This document shows, in pieces, positions 6,721 to 15,767 of a stretch of 64,000 bases of DNA. The position numbers and the translations under genes were made by a program. Position 1 is the first letter of the stretch. Each line of letters opens with the position of its first letter. Origin of the DNA: Chitinophaga oryziterrae. GTDB taxonomy: Bacteria > Bacteroidota > Bacteroidia > Chitinophagales > Chitinophagaceae. The notes under the pieces were generated by a model. That model did not search any database. It was not told the origin of the DNA and was given only the letters and a program-made list of their open reading frames with translations. The stretch is taken from the NCBI RefSeq assembly GCF_009758125.1, contig NZ_WRXO01000009.1, positions 186,001 to 250,000 of the forward strand, written 5' to 3'.

Positions 6721-8376
6721 TTACAGAGATACGCCTCTCTTCCAGGGAATAAAATCATCCTGACCGTTAACCACCGATTTGGCAGGAGTAATACCGCTGG
6801 CTACCTGTATCACGTAATCGAGTATACGTTCTCCTGCCTGCTGGATAGATTCTTCTCCATCTATGATTGTACCTGTATTGATATCGATGATGTCCGGCAT
6901 CTTGTTGTACAACTTTGTACTGCTGGAAACTTTCAGCACCGGCGCCACCGGATTGCCTGTTGGTGTACCCAGTCCGGTTGTAAATAACACAATGCTGGCG
7001 CCTGCGCCTACTTCCGCTGTTGTAGACTCTACATCATTACCCGGCGTACATAACAGGTTTAAACCTGGTTGTGTTACCTTATTCGGATAATCCAGTACAT
7101 CGACCACCGGTGATGTACCACCTTTTTTAGCTGCTCCTGCGGATTTGATCGCATCAGTGATCAAACCGTCTTTGATATTACCGGGAGAGGGGTTCATATC
7201 AAACCCTGATCCTGCTTCTTCCGCCCTGCGCTGATATGTGCGCATCAGGTCTATAAAACGTAATGCATCCGTATCTTTTACACAGCGATCGCTCATCTCC
7301 TGTTCTACACCACATAACTCAGGGAACTCAGAGAGTATCACACTACCGCCTAATGCTACCAGCAGATCAGAAGTATAACCGATAGCCGGATTCGCTGAAA
7401 TACCCGAGAAACCATCAGATCCACCACATTCCAGTCCTATTACTAACTTACTCAGCGGCGCTGGCTGACGGGTAACTTTGTTCGCTTCCATCAAACCGGT
7501 AAAGGTCTGTTTTACAGCAGTAGAGATTAACTCCTGCTCTGTGCCTATCTGCTGCTGGTCCAGTATGAATAAAGGCTTGCTAAAATTGGGAGAGCGTTTC
7601 TTTATCTCTTCCTGTAACATTGCCGCCTGTGCATTCTGGCAACCGAGGCTTAACACCGTTGCTCCAGCAACGTTAGCGTGGGTGATATATCCCGCCAGCA
7701 GTCCGCATAGCGTTTGCGCATCCTGCCTGATACCACCACATCCACCTTCATGTGTAAGGAATTTAACACCGTCTACATTTTCAAAGAGGCGGGCATTCAT
7801 CGCACCGTTTTCTTTCTCTGTGTAAACCGTTTCAAGTATACTCCCGGCATCTGCCCCTTTTCTATATTGCTCTGCCAGTTGCCTGGCGAAAGCGGCATAT
7901 TTTTTAGGACGTCCGTATCCCAGTTCTTCTACCAGTGCTTCTCTCAGTACATCTACATTCCGGTTCTCACAGAACACCAGCGGGATCACCAGCCAGTAAT
8001 TACCGGTCCCTACACTCCCGTCTGCCCGGTGAAAACCCTGGAAGGTACGTTGTTGCCAGGCGCTTACATCCGGTGTATGCCAGTCTGTTTTCCGTTGCTC
8101 CGCCAGTTTGAAATCACTGGCAGCATGCTGCACATTGCCTACGGAGATGCGCATACCAGCGGCCAGCGGTTGTTTTGCACGACCAACCAGTACGCCATAC
8201 ATCCTGATGGCATCACCGGTTTCCAGTGCTGTTTCTGTGAATTTATGTTTGGCGGGTATATCTTCCTGTAATGTATAGATCTGCCCATTCTCTTCCACTG
8301 TCTCGTTCTTTTTGAGATCTGTCAGTGCAACGATTACATTGTCCTGCGGGTGGACTTTCAATACCTTTCTTTTCAT
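6721..8376 (-). CDS. uxaA: Altronate dehydratase UxaA
   Basis: The product is 551 residues, longer than the roughly 495 of the enterobacterial enzyme. The N-terminal 100 residues form the SAF-like domain (VLKVHPQDNVIVALTDLKKNE). The catalytic part carries conserved Cys-containing motifs: THEGGCGGIRQDAQTLCGLL, LECGGSDGFSGISANPAIGY and FPELCGVEQEM. The Cys-rich motifs are consistent with an iron-dependent dehydratase. It removes water from D-altronate to give 2-keto-3-deoxy-D-gluconate. No KDG kinase or aldolase gene occurs in this window, so the lower pathway must be encoded elsewhere. It lies 48 bases after uxaB and 90 before uxaC. Confidence 0.95.
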   Translation of the reverse strand: MKRKVLKVHPQDNVIVALTDLKKNETVEENGQIYTLQEDIPAKHKFTETALETGDAIRMYGVLVGRAKQPLAAGMRISVGNVQHAASDFKLAEQRKTDWHTPDVSAWQQRTFQGFHRADGSVGTGNYWLVIPLVFCENRNVDVLREALVEELGYGRPKKYAAFARQLAEQYRKGADAGSILETVYTEKENGAMNARLFENVDGVKFLTHEGGCGGIRQDAQTLCGLLAGYITHANVAGATVLSLGCQNAQAAMLQEEIKKRSPNFSKPLFILDQQQIGTEQELISTAVKQTFTGLMEANKVTRQPAPLSKLVIGLECGGSDGFSGISANPAIGYTSDLLVALGGSVILSEFPELCGVEQEMSDRCVKDTDALRFIDLMRTYQRRAEEAGSGFDMNPSPGNIKDGLITDAIKSAGAAKKGGTSPVVDVLDYPNKVTQPGLNLLCTPGNDVESTTAEVGAGASIVLFTTGLGTPTGNPVAPVLKVSSSTKLYNKMPDIIDINTGTIIDGEESIQQAGERILDYVIQVASGITPAKSVVNGQDDFIPWKRGVSL

Positions 8377-8424
8377 CCCTTCAATTTTAATATTCAGACC
8401 TTTTCTTATTAAATTTTGTTTCGT

Positions 8425-9876
8425 TTACATCTCAGACAACTCTCCTGAAACACGCTGTAATAAGCCTTTTACACCTTCATTCAACAAAGCGCCCAGCATC
8501 ACTGTCACCATATGCGCAAAGCCTTTCAACGCAGTGAGATCAGTTCCCCACAGCGACACGTCAGACAGTACATCTTTCACTAATACAGCCGGTTCCAAAC
8601 GCTGCCATTTCTCTTTTAATACAGCAGCATGATCATCTGTTACCTGTTCACTGTTGCGCATGAATAACAAATAAGTAGCAAAGCCCAGCGCCATCAGTGC
8701 AGGCACATCCTGTGAACGCTGGTAATGTTTCTGCAGAATAGGCACTACCCTTGCCTTCATCTTGGAAGTATACTGCATGGTAATACTGATCCAGCGGTGT
8801 TCTATATAAGGGTTACGGAAGCGGTCCAGTACACTGCTGGTAAACCGTAGTGCAGCATCCTCCCTGATATAAATGTCCGTAATAGCAGGTACCAGTTCAG
8901 AGCGCATCAATGTAGAGATAAACCCTTCCATCGCCGGGTCGCTCATCGCTTCTTTCACGGTATCAAACCCCGCCAGATAAGCCATACCACAGGAGAGTGT
9001 ATGCGTACCATTCAGTAAGCGCAGTTTCAACTCACGGAATACGTTAATGTCCGGTACGATAACTACACCGTTATCCGTCTTCTCAAAAGAGAGTATTTCT
9101 TTCACTTTAGGATCGTCTGCTTCAATGGCCCAGAGCGCATATACTTCAGACATGATCATTAATTCATCTTTATATCCCAGTTCCTTTTCTACTGCTGCAT
9201 GTGCGGCTGATGGCAAAGCTCCCGGCACAATACGGTCTACCAGTGAATTACAGAAATAATTCGCTTTGCCCAGCCAGTGGATAAAGTCTTTATCTAACTT
9301 GTTTCTGGCTGCCAGTTCCAGTACGATATCTTTTAACTTATTCCCGTTATTTACTATCAGTTCCGTAGGAACGATCACCATTCCTTTGCCACCATGTTTA
9401 TAACGGTGTAATAAGAACGCCAGTAATTTACCCGGGAAACTTTTAGGCGGAGCTGCATGTACATCATCCTCTGACAGAGTAATGCCTACTTCTGTCGTAT
9501 TGGAAATAATGATTTCCATCTCAGGATTCTCTGCACATTTCAGGATAGTTTCCCATTCTGTTGCAGCAGATAACACCCGGCTGATGGCCGCATTGACAAT
9601 GTACTCTTTGGTTTTATGGTCCTGCATGCACAGGGTATACAGGTTATCCTGTCTGGCATAAGCATCCGTATCTCCTTTATCAGTCGATTTCACTACTACC
9701 ACACGGCCATTGAACACCCCTTGTTTGTTGGCTTTATCTATAAAGTAATCTGGTAAACCACGTAGTAATACGCCGGTACCAAATTGTAACACTTTCTCCG
9801 GCTGATCTGTCTTAACAGGCAACTGAAGATTTTCCTTTTTATTGATAGATGAAAGCGAGCCCTTATTTAATTGCAT
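8425..9876 (-). CDS. uxaB: Tagaturonate reductase (altronate oxidoreductase) UxaB
   Basis: The product is 483 residues, the standard length. It is a polyol-specific long-chain dehydrogenase. A Rossmann start VLQFGTGVLLRGLPDYF at about residues 29-45 binds NAD(H). The catalytic signature KLRLLNGTHTLSCGMAYLAG carries the Lys-Asn-His set of the mannitol dehydrogenase family. It reduces D-tagaturonate to D-altronate and so links UxaC to UxaA. The order uxaB-uxaA-uxaC on one strand behind the glycoside hydrolases supports galacturonate (pectin) over glucuronate as the main source. Confidence 0.95.
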   Translation of the reverse strand: MQLNKGSLSSINKKENLQLPVKTDQPEKVLQFGTGVLLRGLPDYFIDKANKQGVFNGRVVVVKSTDKGDTDAYARQDNLYTLCMQDHKTKEYIVNAAISRVLSAATEWETILKCAENPEMEIIISNTTEVGITLSEDDVHAAPPKSFPGKLLAFLLHRYKHGGKGMVIVPTELIVNNGNKLKDIVLELAARNKLDKDFIHWLGKANYFCNSLVDRIVPGALPSAAHAAVEKELGYKDELMIMSEVYALWAIEADDPKVKEILSFEKTDNGVVIVPDINVFRELKLRLLNGTHTLSCGMAYLAGFDTVKEAMSDPAMEGFISTLMRSELVPAITDIYIREDAALRFTSSVLDRFRNPYIEHRWISITMQYTSKMKARVVPILQKHYQRSQDVPALMALGFATYLLFMRNSEQVTDDHAAVLKEKWQRLEPAVLVKDVLSDVSLWGTDLTALKGFAHMVTVMLGALLNEGVKGLLQRVSGELSEM

Positions 9877-9896
9877 ATCAGGATTATTATGTCTGG

Positions 9897-9914
9897 GGAC
9901 TCCTGACGGAGTCC
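9897..9914. repeat. Mini-hairpin GGACTCC-TGAC-GGAGTCC
   Basis: Seven-base perfect arms with a 4-base loop lie in the 54-base gap between the GH105 gene and uxaB. The sequence closely resembles the hairpins at 14039 and 14092 and units of the array at 2826-2961, so it looks like a member of a dispersed family rather than a terminator. There is no T-run. Confidence 0.6.
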
Positions 9915-9930
9915 GATAAAATATTTTTAG

Positions 9931-11832
9931 TTAATGTTTTGCCTGTTTAATTAACCAGTCGGCCAGATCCGTAGCTGCCTGGTAATTTTCAAATTCCGGC
10001 GATAAACGCCGCCCATCCAGGTATTCATTGTAGAACCAGGGATCACCTACCGCAAACACGGTCCCCTTGCCTATTTTCGCAACTGCCATGATCACATCTC
10101 CTTTGTTGGAATACACCGCTGTGGCCGGTGATGAGACATTGATAGTAGACAGCTCCTTGATGTAAACTTTCTTTGTATTCGGGAATACCGCATTACCCGC
10201 AGGGATATATAACGCTCCCTGCTCAAACTGAGTACCTGTTACGTGGTTTTTGCTATCTTCATTGAAGTGCATCCCAAAACGCTCCGTAAGTGTGTTAAAT
10301 CGCTTTATTTCGGCATTTCCGGAATCGTTCTGCATAATTACGAGCACGCCGCCTTTTTTCACCCAGTTATAGATCTCTTCCGCATCCTTCGCATTCATGT
10401 AATTCGGCTTCGACGTTTCTTTCTCCGTATCCGGGTCTACCATCAGGAAAATGTTTGTATGGGCCAGACTGGCAGCTGTTGGTGCTTCCGATAACATATT
10501 CGTACGAACGCCTTTGTTATGGAAAATATGCCCCCACAAAGAATAACCGCCGTTATCCATTTCGCTCCACACGTAATGCCAGGATGATTGCTGTCCGCCG
10601 GCATCTTTCCGCCATTCATTATTAAAGTAATTATCAACAGAGATTGTCAGTCCTTTACCGGTTTTAGGGATCGCTGCCATATCCAGCTCATTCGCAGCCA
10701 TCATATAAGCACCTACCCCTTTAGGATCGTTCTCTACAACCTTTTCACTCAGATAATATTCATAACTGCCATCGCGGTACGGGTCTCCGCCTAATCCGGC
10801 TACACTTACGGTGCCTTCCAGGTTTACGCCACCTTCAGTAGCCGGTCTGACAAACTGCTTAGTGATACCTTTAAAGCCTTTCTCTGCCACCGGCAGGTAA
10901 GTAGCCGGCAGATATCCCAGACGCACTGCTTTGGCCAGTGTATATACGAACATGCAGGAAGCGGACGCTTCCAGGTAATTACCTTTCCCTTTGGGCTTAT
11001 CCAGGACCTGGTACCAGCAGCCGGAAGCCGGGTCCTGGTACTTTTGTATAGCAGTAGCAGTACGTTTTAAGATCTGTAATAAGCTATCTCTGCCAGGGTG
11101 ATTCGCCGGGTAAAACTCCAGCGCATCTGCCAATGCCATACCGTACCATCCCATGGCCCGTCCCCAGAAGTTGGGAGAACGACCGGTAGTTTTATTCGCC
11201 CAGCGCTGCTGCCGGGATTCATCCCATCCATGATACAGTAAACCGGTATTGGCATCACGGGCATGCTGTTCCATCAGTACAAACTGGCGGGTGATATCAT
11301 CAAAGGCTTTGTCTTCATGAAAAAGCGCTGCATATTCTGCATAAAAAGGTTCTCCCATGTACAGGCCATCCAGCCACATCTGGTAAGGGTAACGCTTTTT
11401 ATGCCAGAAGCCGCCGTCATTGGTACGGGGCTGCTTCCGCAACTGATCCATTAAATGAGCGGCTGCCAGGTGGTACTTCTCATCGTTTGTCACTTTGTAT
11501 AACAGCAGTAAGGAACGTCCGTTTTTTATATTATCGATGTTAAAATCTTCCTGTTTGTAAGTAGCGATATTCCCCTCTTTATCTACAAAATGGTCCATAC
11601 CCTTTTGGATATAGCGGAAATACTTTGCATCACCGGTATTCTTCCATAATCCGGCAAAGCCCTCCAGCACTACTCCCTGGTCGTAAGCCCAGTGAGCGGG
11701 CCTTCCTGCTACCTGTAGCGAATCTTTCCATAAACGCATCATCGTAACAGCCATTTGCGCGGATTGCGCAAAAACGGAGCCTGTACCAGTCATCAGTAAA
11801 AGAAAAAACAGCGCTGTCCTTTTTCTCTGCAT
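9931..11832 (-). CDS. GH105 unsaturated rhamnogalacturonyl hydrolase with extra C-terminal domain
   Basis: The product is 633 residues with a signal peptide (MQRKRTALFFLLLMTGTGSVFA). Residues about 25-380 form an (alpha/alpha)6 barrel of family GH88/GH105. The hallmarks are HWAYDQGVVLEGF, YPYQMWLDGLYMGEPF with the catalytic Asp155, and SPNFWGRAMGWYGMALAD. Such enzymes remove the 4,5-unsaturated galacturonyl residue left by pectate or rhamnogalacturonan lyases. The single-domain enzymes have about 370 residues; here about 230 more follow (NYFNNEWRKDAGG, then GGVLVIMQNDSGN and GDPWFYNEYLDGRR). They resemble the DUF4350 / glutamine-amidotransferase-like fold seen attached to Bacteroidota GH105 proteins. 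The gene starts 10 bases after the SGNH-GH28 gene and belongs to the same operon. Confidence 0.9.
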   Translation of the reverse strand: MQRKRTALFFLLLMTGTGSVFAQSAQMAVTMMRLWKDSLQVAGRPAHWAYDQGVVLEGFAGLWKNTGDAKYFRYIQKGMDHFVDKEGNIATYKQEDFNIDNIKNGRSLLLLYKVTNDEKYHLAAAHLMDQLRKQPRTNDGGFWHKKRYPYQMWLDGLYMGEPFYAEYAALFHEDKAFDDITRQFVLMEQHARDANTGLLYHGWDESRQQRWANKTTGRSPNFWGRAMGWYGMALADALEFYPANHPGRDSLLQILKRTATAIQKYQDPASGCWYQVLDKPKGKGNYLEASASCMFVYTLAKAVRLGYLPATYLPVAEKGFKGITKQFVRPATEGGVNLEGTVSVAGLGGDPYRDGSYEYYLSEKVVENDPKGVGAYMMAANELDMAAIPKTGKGLTISVDNYFNNEWRKDAGGQQSSWHYVWSEMDNGGYSLWGHIFHNKGVRTNMLSEAPTAASLAHTNIFLMVDPDTEKETSKPNYMNAKDAEEIYNWVKKGGVLVIMQNDSGNAEIKRFNTLTERFGMHFNEDSKNHVTGTQFEQGALYIPAGNAVFPNTKKVYIKELSTINVSSPATAVYSNKGDVIMAVAKIGKGTVFAVGDPWFYNEYLDGRRLSPEFENYQAATDLADWLIKQAKH

Positions 11833-11842
11833 ATTGATAATT

Positions 11843-14017
11843 TTATTGTTTTACACCTTTGCTATCCTGCACATTGATCTTCCCGCTATCCGAAGTTATT
11901 AATTTCACATGGCTTAAGCTGATATTATTAGCCGCAATCACATCTCCGGCTTTATCCGCCTTTATCACAACCCCTTCCAGATAAATATCGCTGATAGCCA
12001 TCTCCGGCAATCCTCTGATAAAAATTGCTTTGGCAGCGCCATAACACACCACATTACTGATGTGGAAATCCCGGAACCGCGGCGTTGCTTCCGTTACAGG
12101 GAACAATTCCACTTTAGGTGTTTCCCTTTTATCCCCTGCTAATACTACCGGGTCCTTGGCCATATAATACATATCAAATAATATGGCCTCTGCGGGTATA
12201 TCTTTCATATTGATATTATTCACGTAGATCTTCTCCACAATACCACCTCTTCCTCTTGTAGTCTTAAAACGCAACCCTATATCCGTACCCAGGAAAGAAC
12301 AATCAGATACATAGATATTACGCGCGCCACCGGACATCTCACTACCTATCACAAACCCGCCATGCGCATGATACACGGTGCAGTTATGCACGATCACGTC
12401 TTCTGTAGCTACGCCACGTTTACGCCCTTGTTCATCACGCCCTGATTTAATACAGATCCCATCATCGCCTACATCAAACGTACTTCCTTCAATACGCGCA
12501 TAACGGCAGGATTCCAGATCCAGTCCGTCTCCGTTCTGTGCATACCAGGGGTTTTTAGCGTATACGTCCCTGATGGTAATATGCTCACATAACAACGGGT
12601 GAATACACCAGGCCGGTGAGTTCTGGAAAGTCACCCCTTCCAGCAGTACATTCTTACAGGATACTATGCTGATCATATTGGGACGCAGGAAATCCTTGAT
12701 ATCATTGTAATCCGCTGCCGTTTTACCCGGAGCAATAACACCGGCCAGTTTAGTATTATTTCCTTTGAGAGATTTAGCGGACGGGTACCATGTTTTATGG
12801 TCCTCTCCTTCTATCCCCCCGGAAGCGATTAACTTACTCCATTGGGATTCTGTTAACTTATCTTTCTTCACTATTCTCCATGCATCTCCACCGCCGTCTA
12901 AAATCCCTTTACCGGTAATCGCAATGTTCTCTGCATTCACCGCAGAAAGCGGGGCCTGACAGCGAAAGGCTTTTAACCCTTCGTAAGTTGTTTCTACCAA
13001 AGGGTATTGATCAAAATCTGTGGTGAATTGCAGAATAGCATTAGGGGCCAGATAGAGATTTACATTGCTCTTTAATACAACAGGGCCACTGAGCCAAAGT
13101 CCCGGAGGGATCATCACTACTCCTCCTCCTTTGCTGCTGCAGGCATCTATAGCTGCATTGATATTTTTGCTGTTCAGCGTTACACCATCTGCCTTTGCTC
13201 CAAAAGCTATTATACTGATAGTATCTTTTTTGAAATGTGGTTCGTAGATCTCTGGCAGATCAAAACGGTATTTCCCTTCGAAGCCCGTTGTTAACAGGTA
13301 CTTCTCTAAACCAATATGTTTTTCTTTTATTTCGGCGGCTACAAGTCCGGCTACCAGCGTAGCGCCATAAGAAGAGAAATGTGTGTTATCAGTAACCCCA
13401 TTCGGCACTGCCTTATAATGCCCTGCGGGTGTTGTTTTAAACAATCTCTCAGAGCCCTGCACCCCATGTTTTACAATCAGCGCTTCGCTGCTTTTTTGTA
13501 AATCTATCAGGGGGACTTTATATGCTGCGGCTACTTCTCTTACTACTCCGGGGTAATCTCCATGCTGGTCTATAAAAGTGCCTGCGCTATCGAATTTCCG
13601 GCGTTCCACAGGGGTGATTAATACCGGCGTAGCGCCTTTTGCACGGGCTTCTTTTACAAAACGTTCCAGGTTGTCTTTATACGCTCCATGAGGTGCGGCA
13701 TAACGTGTCGCATCTTCCTTCTTGGAATCGTTATGTCCAAACTGGATCATCAGCCAGTCCCCCGGTTTTAATTGTGCCAGTACACTATCCCAGCGGTGTT
13801 CATCTATAAAGCTTTTAGTACTGCGCCCGTTTACTGCGTAATTCTTTATCTCCACTCCTTCCTGAAAAAACACAGGGAACAACTGGCCCCAGCCTCTTTC
13901 AGGATTATCTTCCAGCGGCTTATTGGCCATAGTGGAATCTCCGATCATAAAGATTCTTGTCTCAGGCTGTATCCAGCTGATCAACGGGAATAATAAAGCG
14001 AATAAATAATATTTCAT
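11843..14017 (-). CDS. SGNH acetylesterase - GH28 polygalacturonase fusion
   Basis: The product is 724 residues with an N-terminal signal. Residues 20-235 are an SGNH hydrolase of the rhamnogalacturonan-acetylesterase type: FMIGDSTM with nucleophile Ser28, GRSTKSF, QFGHNDSK and the DNTHFSSYGA box with the catalytic Asp-x-x-His. From about residue 260 (ISIIAFGAKADGVTLNS) a right-handed beta-helix of GH28 begins. It shows NGDGLDLES (495-497, Asp497), DVGDDGICIKSG (Asp518/519), HAHGGFVIGSE (His552) and LRFKTT (583-585), the four classical motifs. One polypeptide can thus deacetylate and hydrolyse pectin. It is probably periplasmic or surface-bound after SusCD uptake. It is the third gene of the operon after susC and susD. 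Confidence 0.93.
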   Translation of the reverse strand: MKYYLFALLFPLISWIQPETRIFMIGDSTMANKPLEDNPERGWGQLFPVFFQEGVEIKNYAVNGRSTKSFIDEHRWDSVLAQLKPGDWLMIQFGHNDSKKEDATRYAAPHGAYKDNLERFVKEARAKGATPVLITPVERRKFDSAGTFIDQHGDYPGVVREVAAAYKVPLIDLQKSSEALIVKHGVQGSERLFKTTPAGHYKAVPNGVTDNTHFSSYGATLVAGLVAAEIKEKHIGLEKYLLTTGFEGKYRFDLPEIYEPHFKKDTISIIAFGAKADGVTLNSKNINAAIDACSSKGGGVVMIPPGLWLSGPVVLKSNVNLYLAPNAILQFTTDFDQYPLVETTYEGLKAFRCQAPLSAVNAENIAITGKGILDGGGDAWRIVKKDKLTESQWSKLIASGGIEGEDHKTWYPSAKSLKGNNTKLAGVIAPGKTAADYNDIKDFLRPNMISIVSCKNVLLEGVTFQNSPAWCIHPLLCEHITIRDVYAKNPWYAQNGDGLDLESCRYARIEGSTFDVGDDGICIKSGRDEQGRKRGVATEDVIVHNCTVYHAHGGFVIGSEMSGGARNIYVSDCSFLGTDIGLRFKTTRGRGGIVEKIYVNNINMKDIPAEAILFDMYYMAKDPVVLAGDKRETPKVELFPVTEATPRFRDFHISNVVCYGAAKAIFIRGLPEMAISDIYLEGVVIKADKAGDVIAANNISLSHVKLITSDSGKINVQDSKGVKQ

Positions 14018-14038
14018 AACGATTGTTAACCTCTCAGG

Positions 14039-14106
14039 AGACTCCTACGGAGTCTGTGTTTTGTTATTTATTGTATTTGCTACAAATACGGGGCTCCTGC
14101 GGAGCC
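14039..14106. repeat. Two mini-hairpins in the susD - GH28 gap
   Basis: AGACTCC-TAC-GGAGTCT (14039-14055) and GGCTCC-TGC-GGAGCC (14092-14106) are perfect stem-loops with 3-base loops. Both share the core CTCCT..CGGAG with the element at 9897. They lie between the SusD gene and the SGNH-GH28 gene and could tune relative expression by mRNA processing or stability; that role is inference. Confidence 0.6.
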
Positions 14107-14130
14107 TTATGTTCTGATACAAATATCGTC

Positions 14131-15756
14131 TTATTGATATCCTATGTTTTGTGTAAACTCTGTCTTATTCGTCACCGCATCTATCTGATCCTGTGGAATG
14201 GGCCTCAATACATGATAAGGCTGAAAATTCTTCGCTGCGTCCGGACTCTTCTTAATACGATCTGCCAGTTTCCCGGTGCGTTTCAGATCAAACCAGCGTA
14301 GTTGCTCTCCTGCCAGTTCACGCGCTCTTTCATCCAGGATAAGGTCTAAAGAAATATCCGCACCAGTAATTACCATCTCCGCCTCATGACCCGGCACAGC
14401 CGCCCGTTTACGGATCACATTAATATAGTCAGCAGCTTTAGAAGAATTACCCAGGTTAAACTGTGCCTCGGCTGCAATGAGATACATCTCAGCCAATCGT
14501 ATCACAAATGCATCACGTGAACTTTCTTCTTCACCAGTGGCGGCTCTCGTCGGATCATCAAACTTCTGCAAAGAAACATAATGGGTACGATCTTTTCCAC
14601 CCTCATCTGAATTATAGGTCGTATTACGGTCATACACCCTGTAGTTTTTACCGGTAGCATCCACAATATACTTTGAACAAACGACAGCCGTATCACCTAA
14701 TTTCATACCCGCCGGAGCCGTCTTTAAATTATTGCACAGCCACACCGACTTAAACGTCGCATTATACCGGCTATCCGCCTGCTCATTAAACAGGTTCAGC
14801 AGGAATAGACTTGGCATATACCTGTTAAAAGGACGACCATTTAAAACATCCCGCTGCATCCCCGGTAAATCATCATACTTCATACCAAACATCAAATGAC
14901 CGTTATTCGCTCCCCTCGGATGACCGCCAGGATACAAAGAAGCATCTACCTTGTCATCAAACACTAAATTCTTCATATAATTAACGGCCCACACCACTTC
15001 TTTATTCTGCAGATTATCCATGCGCCATAAATCTGAATATTTAGGCAACAAAGCATAACTATAATTATTGATCACAGAATCCGCCAGTGCTGCTGCACGC
15101 ACATTCAAGCCCCTTGTCAGACACATACGTGCCAGGAAAGCCTGCGCAGCAGGTTTAGTGGCACGACCATAATCCGTGGTAGTAATCGGTAAATTATTCA
15201 CCGCTGTTTCAAGATCGCGGAATATCAATGCATAAAAACTATCTACCACTGTACGGTTAGCCGTTGTTTCCACACCACTCGTTTCTGTCACCGTGAAATG
15301 TACACCACCCCACATCTCTACAATATGCCAGTAATAAAAGGCACGTAAAAAGTGTAGTTCTGCATTCCGGATGGCTTTTTTATCATCTGCATAGCCAGCT
15401 TTATCTATCCTGCCTAAACCGGTATTACAAAGATTGATGGCTGCATATAACTGTTTCCACAAACCGCTCACCACGGTGTTGCTTGCCTGTAAATTATAGT
15501 ATTGGGTAAGATCAATGTATTTATCCCCGGTGCCACTGGTCCAGAGATCAGTCCCCATTTCAGCCAGGCTATACCCTTCTTCTTTCCCGTACCACCAGCG
15601 GTTATACGAATAAGCGGCACTGACTAACGTCTCAAAACCATCAGGTGTACTGAATACCTGGTCCGTAGTTAATCCGGAAGGATTATATTCTTCTAATTGT
15701 TTGTTACACGCCGCCAGTAAAGCAAAACTGAGTAACATGATTATAGTGCGTTTCAT
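14131..15756 (-). CDS. SusD/RagB-like glycan-binding surface lipoprotein
   Basis: The product is 541 residues. It begins with a lipoprotein signal, MKRTIIMLLSFALLAAC, where Cys17 is lipidated. The next residues NKQLEEYNPSGLTTDQVFST are typical of SusD. The body is a TPR-containing SusD fold, with NAELHFLRAFYYWHIVEMWGG and RLAEMYLIAAEAQFNLGNSSKAADYINVIRKRA as standard family blocks. The protein ends with the usual LKRTGKLADRI / HVLRPIPQDQID region. SusD proteins sit on the outer-membrane lid of a SusC transporter and capture the oligosaccharide. The gene follows susC by 11 bases, and its enzymes downstream point to a galacturonan or rhamnogalacturonan ligand. Confidence 0.95.
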   Translation of the reverse strand: MKRTIIMLLSFALLAACNKQLEEYNPSGLTTDQVFSTPDGFETLVSAAYSYNRWWYGKEEGYSLAEMGTDLWTSGTGDKYIDLTQYYNLQASNTVVSGLWKQLYAAINLCNTGLGRIDKAGYADDKKAIRNAELHFLRAFYYWHIVEMWGGVHFTVTETSGVETTANRTVVDSFYALIFRDLETAVNNLPITTTDYGRATKPAAQAFLARMCLTRGLNVRAAALADSVINNYSYALLPKYSDLWRMDNLQNKEVVWAVNYMKNLVFDDKVDASLYPGGHPRGANNGHLMFGMKYDDLPGMQRDVLNGRPFNRYMPSLFLLNLFNEQADSRYNATFKSVWLCNNLKTAPAGMKLGDTAVVCSKYIVDATGKNYRVYDRNTTYNSDEGGKDRTHYVSLQKFDDPTRAATGEEESSRDAFVIRLAEMYLIAAEAQFNLGNSSKAADYINVIRKRAAVPGHEAEMVITGADISLDLILDERARELAGEQLRWFDLKRTGKLADRIKKSPDAAKNFQPYHVLRPIPQDQIDAVTNKTEFTQNIGYQ

Positions 15757-15767
15757 TTGTTGATTGT

